From Nematostella vectensis (taxonomy: Eukaryota; Cnidaria; Anthozoa; Actiniaria; Edwardsiidae), in assembly GCF_932526225.1 (NCBI RefSeq), contig NC_064034.1, forward strand, positions 22,039,002 to 22,103,001: DNA of 64,000 bases, read 5' to 3'. The translations under genes were made by a program, and so were the position numbers. This document shows, piece after piece, positions 11,699 to 20,362 of the stretch. The notes below the pieces were generated by a model, which was given only the letters and a program-made list of their open reading frames with translations, had not been told where the DNA came from and did not search any database. Each line of letters opens with the position of its first letter. Position 1 is the first letter of the stretch.

Positions 11699-11755
11699 GG
11701 CTATGCCATGCTGACGAGTCCTAATAAGGACGAAACAGCTGTCCATGGTTGCCGA
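11699..11755 (+). ncRNA. hammerhead ribozyme, type I, representative of right-half units
   Basis: CUGACGAG at 11711-11718, stem II GUCC 11718-11721 with GGAC 11728-11731, GAAAC 11732-11736, palindrome ACAGCUGU 11735-11742, cleavage predicted after C11743. Stem I is formed by CCAUG just before the core and CAUGG just after the cut, with a possible GCCG/CGGC extension beyond an internal loop. Confidence 0.93.
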
Positions 11756-11839
11756 ACTGCACGGGTAATAGACTGTGCTAGCGTCCCGTCTTGGCCCGAC
11801 TGGTGCCAATGTGTGTATGCTAGTGTGCTTCTAAAGTTC

Positions 11840-12086
11840 ACATTTATGTATACATACTCGCAAGGATAGTTTGGCTATCCGACGGAGTTTTAGACTAGCA
11901 AAGGTCGCATGCGTGATCCGCACAATTGGCATCACGCTAGCCCGGTCGCAGCTCTAGATCCCACATGGATCTAAGGACGAAACAGCTGTCCATGGTTGCC
12001 GAACTGCACGGGTAATAGACTGTGCTAGCGTCCCGTCTTGGCCCGACTGGTGCCAATGTGTGTATGCTAGTGTGCTTCTAAAGTTC
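11840..12086 (+). pseudogene. retrozyme unit with 107-bp deletion, ribozyme destroyed
   Basis: This unit is 247 bp. The deletion joins at about 11974 (CTAA followed by GGACGAAAC) across a TAA microhomology, removing the CUGACGAG core and half of stem II while leaving GAAAC and the cleavage-site palindrome. It is the only unit that has lost its ribozyme. Confidence 0.9.
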
Positions 12087-13147
12087 ACATTTATGTATAC
12101 ATACTCGCAAGGATAGTTTGGCTATCCGACGGAGTTTTAGACTAGCAAAGGTCGCATGCGTGATCCGCACAATTGGCATCACGCTAGCCCGGTCGCAGCT
12201 CTAGATCCCACATGGATCTAAACTGTGGTTTAAAGCACTTCGCTCGAGTCGAAGTCGCCCTGCAGTTTTTTTGCCGATGAAGTTTAACTGAGGCAAACCG
12301 GCTATGCCATGCTGACGAGTCCTAATAAGGACGAAACAGCTGTCCATGGTTGCCGAACTGCACGGGTAATAGACTGTGCTAGCGTCCCGTCTTGGCCCGA
12401 CTGGTGCCAATGTGTGTATGCTAGTGTGCTTCTAAAGTTCACATTTATGTATACATACTCGCAAGGATAGTTTGGCTATCCGACGGAGTTTTAGACTAGC
12501 AAAGGTCGCATGCGTGATCCGCACAATTGGCATCACGCTAGCCCGGTCGCAGCTCTAGATCCCACATGGATCTAAACTGTGGTTTAAAGCACTTCGCTCG
12601 AGTCGAAGTCGCCCTGCAGTTTTTTTGCCGATGAAGTTTAACTGAGGCAAACCGGCTATGCCATGCTGACGAGTCCTAATAAGGACGAAACAGCTGTCCA
12701 TGGTTGCCAAACTGCGCGGGTAATAGACTGTGCTAGCGTCCCGTCTTGGCCCGACTGGTGCCAATGTGTGTATGCTAGTGTGCTTCTAAAGTTCACATTT
12801 ATGTATACATACTCGCAAGGATAGTTTGGCTATCCGACGGAGTTTTAGACTAGCAAAGGTCGCATGCGTGATCCGCACAATTGGCATCACGCTAGCCCGG
12901 TCGCAGCTCTAGATCCCACATGGATCTAAGCTGTGGTTTAAAGCACTTCGCTCGAGTCGAAGTCGCCCTGCAGTTTTTTTGCCGATGAAGTTTAACTGAG
13001 GCAAACCGGCTATGCCATGCTGACGAGTCCTAATAAGGACGAAACAGCTGTCCATGGTTGCCGAACTGCACGGGTAATAGACTGTGCTAGCGTCCCGTCT
13101 TGGCCCGACTGGTGCCAATGTGTGTATGCTAGTGTGCTTCTAAAGTT

Positions 13148-13158
13148 TCCATTAAATT
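13148..13158 (+). repeat. target-site duplication, right copy (11 bp)
   Basis: Exact copy of 5823-5833. It marks the right edge of the retrozyme insertion. Confidence 0.9.
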
Positions 13159-13881
13159 GTTAAACTGTATGTCCTCTCTTGATTCTATTTTTCCTTGTCT
13201 TTGTTTTCTTCGGTCGTGGTGGAGTTCTGTGTAGTCAAGCTCCATCATTTGACATATTTGCTGCGGGCTTGTCATGTCTTTGGATGGTGTCGTGCTGACG
13301 AAGGGCGGCTGTACGATAGTATCGCTTGAGGCATGGTGCTCGAGTAGGACTTCTCTCTCTACCGTCACACAATTCACACGAGCTGTCATGTCATCATCTC
13401 TATCTTTGCACACTCGACGATTACCGTCCAACCAAACTTGTACTTCTCGGCCCAGGGCTCTTCAGGGCTTCCTGCTATCACTTCAGTTGGTTGGAAGGCC
13501 GCCGGGACGTTTCGACCGATGAGTAGTCCGATTTCTATGTCCGGTCTGTATGCGATCTGGTCGGCGATTGGGTGCAAGGTGGGTCCACTGCTTCGCTACT
13601 TCGGGACTATCGATATCGCTTTGTGCGGCGGGGATGTACTCGCGTGTGTATGCATACGGAATCCTGATGTGCGCGTGTTCGTTTTCGATATCTTGAATTC
13701 GTAGACCAGTTATCTTTTTTGTACGAATTGTGTTAAAGCCGACTATAGTATTGACCTTTAGGTCGAGCTCCGGTGCTGTTATTCCTAGCAATCTTGATAG
13801 ACTATCCGTGATGAATACGTCTGTCGATTGATCATCGAGGACGGCGTATGTTGAGCTGTTTTTTGTGTGGCTGTGACTCAT
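13159..13881 (-). pseudogene. BEL/Pao protease and protease-RT linker
   Basis: Three minus-strand frames joined by frameshifts. The first (13483-13881) holds an A17/DUF1758-type aspartic protease start with LDDQSTDVFITDSLSRLLGI. The second (13386-13577) continues the same domain: IGLLIGRNVPAAFQPTEVI and then a GW motif (KFGWTVIVE). The third (13129-13431) is the acidic linker that leads into RT, and its frame enters the retrozyme insertion at 13158. The frameshifts mean no intact polyprotein can be made. The order gag, protease, RT on the minus strand is that of BEL/Pao elements. Confidence 0.8.
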
Positions 13882-15231
13882 GTGTGAGGTTGACGAGGAC
13901 TATTCGGGCGAACGACCTACCGGTCCCCTCCCCTCCGCAGAATTGTGTGCATGTTGCTGATGCTTCTGGGGGGCTAGGGGGTGCAGGTTTAGCAGGGGTG
14001 CTTCTGTCTTCGTGAAGCAAAGTTAGGTGGTTCTTGTTGCAGGCCTCGAATCGGGGAGGAGTTTCTTCACAGTCTTTACGAAAGTGTTTTCCTGTGCATT
14101 TAAAACATAGCCCATTTGATTTTAGGAACTCTAGCCTTTGTTCATATGGGATTTCTTTGAACCTTTTACATTCAGTTAGGTTGTGCGACGCTGCGTTGTT
14201 ATGGTACGGGCAGACCTTTTTTTCTGTGTGTTTAACCAAAATGCTTCTTTCTTTTGGGCCTCGGTTTTAGTTAGGAGTACATCGTGAATGCGCTCTTGTG
14301 GCTTGCGGTGCGTTTGTATGGGAGATGGAGTGCTAGAGTGCTTGGTAGGTGTGAGTTGAGGAATGTTCATTCGCTCGGCGTGAAAACATACTTCTGTGAC
14401 GAGATCACTAAAGCTAGGAAACGCGCTGTACCCCCTTTCCTGTTGCAGTGCTTGCACTTTGATTGACCATTTTGTCGCGAACCATCCCGGGAGTTTTTCT
14501 ACTAGGGACTGTATTTTTGAAGGGAACTCATAAATCTTAAGGGCTGACATGTGCGCGCTTGCAACGTGCACTTGATACAGAAAGTCACTAAATTCGCGTA
14601 GCCCCTTTCCATCGTTAGGCGCTATCTTTGGCCAATTTGTTAGTTTTGTTTCACATTCTGTCGCTATTATATCTGGGCGTCCGAAGCGGTTTCTCAGCTT
14701 ATTTCTAGCTTCACGGTAGGCAGTGTCGGGATCTGCGCCAACCATGTACTGTAATTGCTCTACTACCAGTTTAGCCTTGCCGCCGAGATGCTGATACAAT
14801 AAAAGCTTTTGCTGCGCGCTCACCGGGGCAGTGTCTATTAATGCATTAAACGCAGTTTCCCAAATAAAGAATTTCGTGTGGGGCCCTCCCCCGGTGAAGA
14901 TGTCTGGCTTAGCTTGCGGCAGGCGCTGGAGTTGTGTGACTTTAGCAAGGGCTTCGGCTATTTGATTGACGCTATCTGTCTGCAAGGGCGGTTGGTAGGA
15001 TTGTGTGACGTTTTGATTAGGTATCCCATTGTAATGGCGTGACGGGTCAGATGACTGCACATTTTGGTTTTGTGACATTGGCTGGGCATTTTGAATTCCC
15101 TGATAGACAGTTGAGCTTTTCGGCGTAAACTCTTGTGTGTTGTGCCAAGCGGTAAGTGTTGATGGCGGGTTTGTTTGGGATTGGCTGATAATGGGACGGT
15201 TATCAGGTACTTGTGTGGTTTGAAAGGTCAC
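13832..15231 (-). pseudogene. BEL/Pao gag (DUF1759-type) with zinc knuckle
   Basis: The frame at 14176-15231 (351 aa) has a Gln/Asn/Pro-rich N terminus and then the DUF1759-type gag core: FTGGGPHTKFFIWETAFNAL at about residue 112, AKLVVEQL, and a W-containing K/R-rich end. The next frame (13832-14239) carries the nucleocapsid CCHC knuckle CFKCTGKHFRKDC. The two overlap in different frames because of a length change in the T-run near 14216-14224; a second shift near 13860, at another homopolymer, separates gag from protease. This region packages the element's RNA in intact relatives. Upstream sequence to about 15365 is still BEL-like but reaches no LTR before the Penelope-like element begins. 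Confidence 0.8.
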
Positions 15232-15365
15232 GAACGTGTTTGCGGTAAGGGGTCGCTGCGGTTTAGTGTATACGAGAGAACTTTGGGTGTTAGGAAAGTT
15301 AAAGGGAGATAAGCAACTTTGGATCGGATCTGTGCTAACAGGTTTGGTTGTTTGTGCCTCGGACA

Positions 15366-16636
15366 GGAAACGGCTTAGATAGATAGATAGTTTATTAAAA
15401 TCTTTACATTGCAGCCTACTAAGGCTGAATTGCGTAAATATACAATTTTAAAATACTAATAATAATATAGTAAAATATATATAGTGTTGGTTTGAGAAAA
15501 ATACAAACTACATAGGTTTCCCTACAGGCCTGTTTCGTGGTTGCCCACTCATCAGGGGATTTAATGAGAATATTCCTACCATCGTATATATACTGAAATT
15601 TACATAATAATAGACTGATAGTTTTAGCTAAGGCGGTAAGAGGAACAATAGCGAGTTACATTAAATATGCGGGGCGAAAACTAACAGTGCGGAACGTGTG
15701 AAAAATTGATAGCGCGAAAATTTAACGGTGACGGGATTAACAGTTCTAATTGTTTCGTAGCAGGGCTTTGTTTCTGTGGCGGCACGAGGACACGAGTTCA
15801 TTGCGTTTATTTAGAGTTGATAGTTTGGGTTGGCAGATGATCGTCAGCTTTTCCTTGAGGCAGAGGTTGCAACGCTTAGTGGTACTGTTGTAGGCGGAGT
15901 GGGAAGAAAGAATGCGCCATGAAATAAAGTACTTGATCATGTTGTCCTTGAGAGTCCAGACGTGTTTGCTGAGTTCGGTGGAGTTTCTGTGTTTGGCGTG
16001 TCGGAATGATGCGGTGTGGTTTCTGTACCTGGTCTTGAAGCTGTTTTCAGTGAGCCCGACGTATGTTTCCGAGGTGTTGTTGTCTTTTCGAGTTACGGTA
16101 GCTTGGTAGATAACAGATGTCTGTAGGCAGTTTCCGTCTAGAGGGCAGGTGTCTTTCTGTCGGCAGTTGCATGTCTTGTAGTTGGTGGTGGTAGGGGCGG
16201 AGCTGGCGATCTCGGTAGCCGACGATGCGGTGATGATGCGCTTGTTGTGGTTGTCGATGATCTGTTTGGTGTTGTTCATGCAGCTGTAACTGATTTTGAT
16301 GGTGTTTCTGTTGAAGATTTTACGGAGGTGGTTGTCTTTCGGGAAGTGCTTGTCTATCAGGGTGAGGAATCTGTGGCCGATGTTGGTGCTGGTGTTCTTG
16401 CTGAAGGGCGGGTTGTACCATAGGATGTTGTTGCGTTTGCGGGTTTTTCGGTTGGTTACGGTGTTGGGTTCGTAGCGTAGCGTGTAGTTGTATCCGCTAT
16501 CGTCGAGTGCTTTCTGGTAAGGTGGCGCGGTCTGGTCAAAGGAGGCTTGGTCTGAAGATAGGGCAGATAGGCGTTTGTTGATACCAGCAGGGATGTTCTT
16601 GGTGATGGAGGGCGGGTGGTTGCTCTCACGGTGGAC
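15366..16636 (-). mobile_element. 3' part of a Penelope-like element (GIY-YIG type)
   Basis: Minus-strand element truncated at its 5' side. It contains the linker downstream of RT, the GIY-YIG endonuclease (15746-16632), a 3' untranslated region with a hammerhead ribozyme (15511-15565), and an AATAAA followed by a short (TATC)n tail (about 15379-15366) that abuts BEL gag. RT itself is missing. The upstream edge at 16636 is a fold-back junction. Confidence 0.8.
15511..15565 (-). ncRNA. hammerhead ribozyme of the Penelope-like element
   Basis: On the minus strand: AUCCC, core CUGAUGAG (15555-15548), stem II GUGG/CCAC with a GCAA tetraloop, GAAAC (15536-15532), palindromic stem III ACAGGCCUGU (15533-15524), predicted cleavage after GUA (between 15523 and 15522), then GGGA pairing with UCCC. 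All core bases are present. Hammerheads with short palindromic stem III in terminal repeats are an established trait of Penelope-like elements. It sits about 180 bp beyond the GIY-YIG stop codon. Confidence 0.92.
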
Positions 16637-16732
16637 GAACAACACCAAACAGATCATCGACAACCACAACAAGCGCATCATCACCGCATCGTCGGCTACC
16701 GAGATCGCCAGCTCCGCCCCTACCACCACCAA
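15746..16732 (-). pseudogene. Penelope-like RT linker and GIY-YIG endonuclease
   Basis: 328 codons, but the first about 33 (16732-16637) come from the inverted copy of the element's own sequence and are not authentic. True similarity starts at VHRESNHPPSI and covers the region after RT, a Cys-rich motif CNCRQKDTCPLDGNC (about residue 197), then the GIY-YIG domain with YQATVTR and TYVGLTENSFKTRYRNH (about residues 209-235), the HVWTLKD helix and a final CNLCLKEKL motif. In intact elements this nuclease nicks the target for priming. The C terminus appears complete and in frame, so decay is recent apart from the 5' truncation. Confidence 0.82.
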
Positions 16733-16741
16733 CTACAAGAC
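16637..16741 (+). repeat. 105-bp fold-back copy of 16173-16277
   Basis: These 105 bases are the reverse complement of 16173-16277 inside the Penelope-like ORF, with no difference seen. The loop is 359 bp. It generates an artificial plus-strand frame that runs on into the CCTA array. Confidence 0.9.
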
Positions 16742-17186
16742 CTACCTACCTACACCTACCTACCTACCTACCTACACCTACCTACCTACCTACACCTACC
16801 TACCTACACCTACCTACCTACACCTACCTACCTACACCTACCTACCTACCTACCTACCTACCTACCTACCTACCTACCTACCTACACCTACCTACCTACC
16901 TACCTACACCTACCTACCTACACCTACCTACCTACCTACACCTACCTACCTACACCTACCTACCTACCTACCTACACCTACCTACCTACCTACACCTACC
17001 TACCTACCTACCTACACCTACCTACCTACCTACCAACACCTACCTACCTACCTACCAACACCTACCTACCTACACCTACCTACCTACCTACCTACACCTA
17101 CCTACCTACCTACCTACCTACCTACCTACCTACCTACACCTACCTACCTACACCTACCTACCTACCTACCTACCTACCTACCTACA
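16741..17186 (+). repeat. CCTA-rich minisatellite
   Basis: About 446 bp of CCTA tetramers interrupted irregularly by CACCTA, plus two CCAACACCTA variants. It begins exactly where the Penelope-like fold-back stops. It is not the canonical TTAGGG telomere repeat. The frames through it (Pro-Thr-Tyr-Leu repeats) are not genes. Confidence 0.95.
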
Positions 17187-18269
17187 ATTTTAACAATTAA
17201 AATAACCAAAACTGTGATTTCTTTTTCCTTTTTAAAGGGGTGGGTTGTCCGAAGTGCTATACTCTTTTCATTCTTTTGTGGGATTCAAGCAATGGTCAAG
17301 CAATTTCTTTCTCTAAGCATTTTGAACATGAGTAATGATGTACATGGCAAGGCATATAAATGTTAGATTATTTGATTATAGAAATATAAAATAGGAAATA
17401 TCTGTTCAGTATCAGTTGTCTATCAAATAAAGCCACCCAGAGCTATGTTAATAAATAAAACTAAAATATCACCAATATTTTTTTTGTTAAGTTGCAAAAG
17501 AAGTGGTGATTGTGAGGAGGTCCAGCATTTCATTACGGTGAGAGAAATAGCTGAGATAAAATAGAATCTAGCTTGGACCGTGCATTACAAACAAGTAACA
17601 TGTATGAAAAAGTGCGTGGGGGGGATAAAGCATACAGCACTTTCTACTGTCTTTTAACAGAATTTTTCACTGTCTGTTTACAGCATATAGACTGAGGTGA
17701 ATGTTGTTTATTATGAATCTCTATTTTATTTTCAAAAGAAATTCTAGTCTAGAAACTCTATTCTTGAGGGGGTCATACCCCTAAACTGCCCAAAGATTCC
17801 CAATATGAAAATAAGGTAATAAAGCTGGCTCCGCTTTTAGGCGGGGCCTAAATCTATATATTACATATACTTCTATTACATTCAAAGGCGGTGTTTTATG
17901 GCAGAAAAGTCTTTGTCATACATGTCACAACACATGGCCTAAACAAATTGCAGATGCAAATTCAATCCCTCAGGTATTTGAGAGCGATTACAAGTTATTA
18001 TTTAATATGAACGATTATAATGACATGCTGTTTATTCAAAGTATGAGACCATTTTTTATAGTAGACAGGATTTTAAGCAGTGAACGTTTACAAGAAATTA
18101 TTTATGTTGTAAAATTATGATACGATGTGACACGTTAAATAAATTTGAATTTTATCAATATAATGTGTTGGTTATCTTTAAATACAACTCTGAGAAAGGA
18201 AAGGTAAAAGGTTAATGATCCAGCGTGAAAGAGCGGAGAAAACCCGAATTCTGAAGGAATAACCCAGAA
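17187..18269. other. no gene seen; one hairpin motif
   Basis: AT-rich sequence without a supported gene. At 17824-17866 there is GGCTCCGCTTTTAGGCGGGG and a TTAGGC/GCCTAA hairpin that recurs at 47064 and 48229, so part of it belongs to a dispersed repeat family. Confidence 0.5.
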
Positions 18270-18440
18270 AGGAAAATGCTTCGAAAACTCGAATTAATCC
18301 TGTAGACAAAATGCTGGGAAAACTCGAAAATATGGAATAATCCTATACAGAAAATGGAGGGAAAACTGGAATCTTTCGGTATAATCTTGTAGTGAAAACG
18401 CGCATTATCCTCGAATAATCCTACAATAAGCCAAGTTGGA
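18270..18440 (+). repeat. degenerate ~44-bp minisatellite, about four units
   Basis: Recurring theme AAAATGC..GGAAAACTCGAA....ATAATCCTGTAGA with units starting at about 18270, 18309, 18353 and 18396. The units are diverged and of unequal length. Confidence 0.5.
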
Positions 18441-18798
18441 GTTTAGTGATGACCGTGGGGGACTGGCGCCGACTCGGATCAAAATATCGATTAGTTGCGT
18501 GTTTCCCATACATTCATTGAGGACAGAAGAGAAATATTCGGTGAACGAAATTAGCTCTCACATCGTAGATTTTTATTTTTTTTCGAAAAATTTCGGCTAC
18601 AGAAAGTTAGGATAGATATTATTTTATATTGCTATTTGACTTTTTCCTTACTAATCCGCTTTTGTTTGTTTCTAAAATGGCAACATTTTTGCCGGAAGTT
18701 CGACACGCAACACTCATTCGAATGTCAAAAACAATAACAAAGTTACTCCACGTGAGTGAATTTAAAAAGAGGCGCGTATTTCCCACGACTTCATAAAA

Positions 18799-19393
18799 GA
18801 TGTCGGATAATGAGAAAATCAAAGAAAGTAACCTTCGATTAGAAGACTTAGAAAGATTAGATTAGAAAGAAGATTAGAAAGTTCCTTATTTACAGGATTT
18901 CCTTCGTAAGCGAGGCGTTAAGGTATCAGGAACTAAAGATGAACTATTCGAGCGGGCCTTTGCCGCGAACGATTTCGCTACTCCAGTCAAACTGAGCCGT
19001 GATGAAGTAGCAGCACTCAAAGCGAAGCAGTTCAGCTCACTTTTAAATGTCGATGGCAATAAATTACCCGATCCTTTCTCTTTGGCGGATGGCTGGCAGA
19101 GTGAAAAACAAGGAATGTCTAACTGGCCTCCTATTTTTCAAGCAATCTGCCTTACCTTAAAGCAGATGAAGAAGGAATCATCCACCTTAACAGAAATCAT
19201 CTTTACTACAGCCAAGTCCAACATCAAATAGGGGTTACAGGAAGAAGCTGGTGTGACTTTTTTGTCTATTCCCGACATGTTTTTTTCCTCGAACGAATAC
19301 ATAAAGACAATAGCATATGGCATGAGTTAAGAAATGCCTCAGAATATTTTTTCATCAAGCATGTTGCACCACACATTATATTTGTTAAGTAAC
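18799..19393 (+). pseudogene. SAP-domain / YqaJ-type nuclease, broken
   Basis: An ATG at 18799 opens MSDNEKIKESNLRLEDLERL, followed in frame by two TAG stops and then a SAP-type DNA-binding motif (YLQDFLRKRGVKVSGTKDEL, about 18880-18955) and DPFSLADGWQSE. After a frame change near 19135 the text becomes a YqaJ/lambda-exonuclease-like core: YYSQVQHQIGVTGRSWCDFF and then FLERI, with the aspartate of WCDFF at the expected metal-binding place; it ends at TAA (about 19393). SAP plus YqaJ is an architecture of eukaryotic mobile-element exonucleases. It lies 5' of a PIF1-type helicase remnant on the same strand and may be from the same element. The domain calls come from motif recognition only. Confidence 0.6.
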
Positions 19394-19765
19394 GGGCCAT
19401 TCCATTTAAAATTTGTTGGAATCCAGAAACACCAAGTGAACATGCGTGAACCTATTGGAAATTCATGAATCCTGTGGAAATCTAGCTACTCTCTAGCACA
19501 ACCCTGTTGCAATCCAGGGTCAAAATCAAAATCATATGATAATCCAGAGTTAATAATGGAAGATTCTCAATAAAGGAGGATTACAAAATAAAATTTAAAA
19601 TGGAATAGCCCGATTTCTAAAAATTATTGACTTACATGCAGTAATGTTTACTAAATAAAGATTGCTATTCTGCCTACTGAATAAACATGAGTGTACATTT
19701 AAGCAAATGCAAGTGAATATTGTACACAATTTTACTATAGCACTAGTAATTAATTCTTCACTCAA

Positions 19766-20341
19766 ATGATAGCCCACAATGAATTTCTTTCTCTTCTTGG
19801 AGAGCTAAGGTTAGGTAATTGTTCAACAAGGGGTCAAAGATTCATGAAATATCTTGAGCGTGATCTAGATCCTGCTGTGTCTGAGATGGCAGTACATATC
19901 TTTTTTTATGAGGCAGCACGATTTGATGCACAACATACCTGTATTAAGGACTCTTCCTGGAGAAATGATAGAAATAAAAGCGGAAACAAGAGGTGATATA
20001 AAAGGCTTGTCATGCCCAACAGAATGTGTTGTGTTCCTAAAACCAAATTGCAAGTTAATGCTCCTTTGGAAAAAGTCTTACAGACCGAGAAATGGTTCAA
20101 TAGGTGAGTTTGAAAGAATGGATGGTTCATGCGCTATTGTGAGATTTGAGGGTGTAGGTCCTATTCGAATTTCTAGGGAAACGTGGAGTAAGCATAATGA
20201 CCAAGGAGCAATCATAGGATCTATATCACATATTCCATTGGCACGGCATATACCATTAAATGTCACAAAGCTCAAGGGCAAACTTTACAGGCTGTAGTAG
20301 TGGTTCACAGCTCACAGGATTTTCCTCAAGCAACCTGCAGG
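19766..20341 (+). pseudogene. PIF1-type helicase, C-terminal half, broken
   Basis: Three plus-strand frames together resemble the C-terminal half of PIF1-like SF1B helicases: LGELRLGNCS, then an acidic segment, then VLRTLPGEMIEIKAE, KPNCKLMLLWKKS, NGSIGEFERMDGSCAIVRFE and finally, after a shift near 20245, the signature CHKAQGQTL with VVVHSSQ. Such helicases unwind DNA 5' to 3'. The Walker A half is missing. The frame ends at a consensus splice donor (AGGTAAGA, about 20339), so an exon boundary may explain part of the truncation. It is unlike the Helitron helicase at 25.6-27.2 kb and so is from another element. Confidence 0.6.
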
Positions 20342-20362
20342 TAAGACAATTCAAACCAAAAC

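Larger units (their letters stand above)
5834..13147. mobile_element. retrozyme insertion: inverted tandem array of 354-bp hammerhead units
   Basis: A 7314-bp insertion built only from a 354-bp unit. Left part: 15 complete units (5835-11144, exact 354-bp period) plus 79 bp. Right part, opposite strand: 262 bp, then 11486-11839, a deleted 247-bp unit, then 12087-12440, 12441-12794 and 12795-13147. Twenty units keep a complete type I hammerhead ribozyme. Each unit also has strong hairpins (first unit: 6020-6038, 6055-6073, 6091-6117, 6148-6164), giving a highly structured RNA. Animal retrozymes are known as non-autonomous elements of roughly this size whose tandem transcripts cut themselves into monomers that become circular RNAs. 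No protein is credibly encoded: the 69-codon frame in each unit is antisense to the ribozyme. Units differ by only a few substitutions, so the array is young. It is flanked by an 11-bp target duplication. Confidence 0.93.
11224..13147 (+). repeat. right half of retrozyme array, ribozyme sense on plus strand
   Basis: The orientation switches between 11223 and 11224 with at most one shared base. The half ends at 13147 in the same unit register as the left edge at 5834, so both RNA-sense 3' ends face outwards. Predicted cleavage is after 11389, 11743, 12344, 12698 and 13052. Confidence 0.93.

Noticed and set aside
5865-13118. Identical 69-aa ORF in every 354-bp unit
   Set aside because: It is antisense to the ribozyme in both halves, overlaps the hammerhead core, and is repeated only because the unit is. 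354 is divisible by three, so frames persist by arithmetic. No sign of protein function.
5834-13147. CRISPR-like or ordinary satellite array
   Set aside because: Units are contiguous and identical with no unique spacers, the genome is eukaryotic, and a defined insertion with target duplication and a ribozyme explains it better than a plain satellite.
16741-17186. Telomeric repeat
   Set aside because: The unit is CCTA/CACCTA, not CCCTAA, and is flanked by non-telomeric sequence on both sides.
16575-17366. Plus-strand ORFs rich in Pro-Thr-Tyr-Leu
   Set aside because: They start in the inverted copy of the Penelope-like ORF and then read through CCTA repeats.
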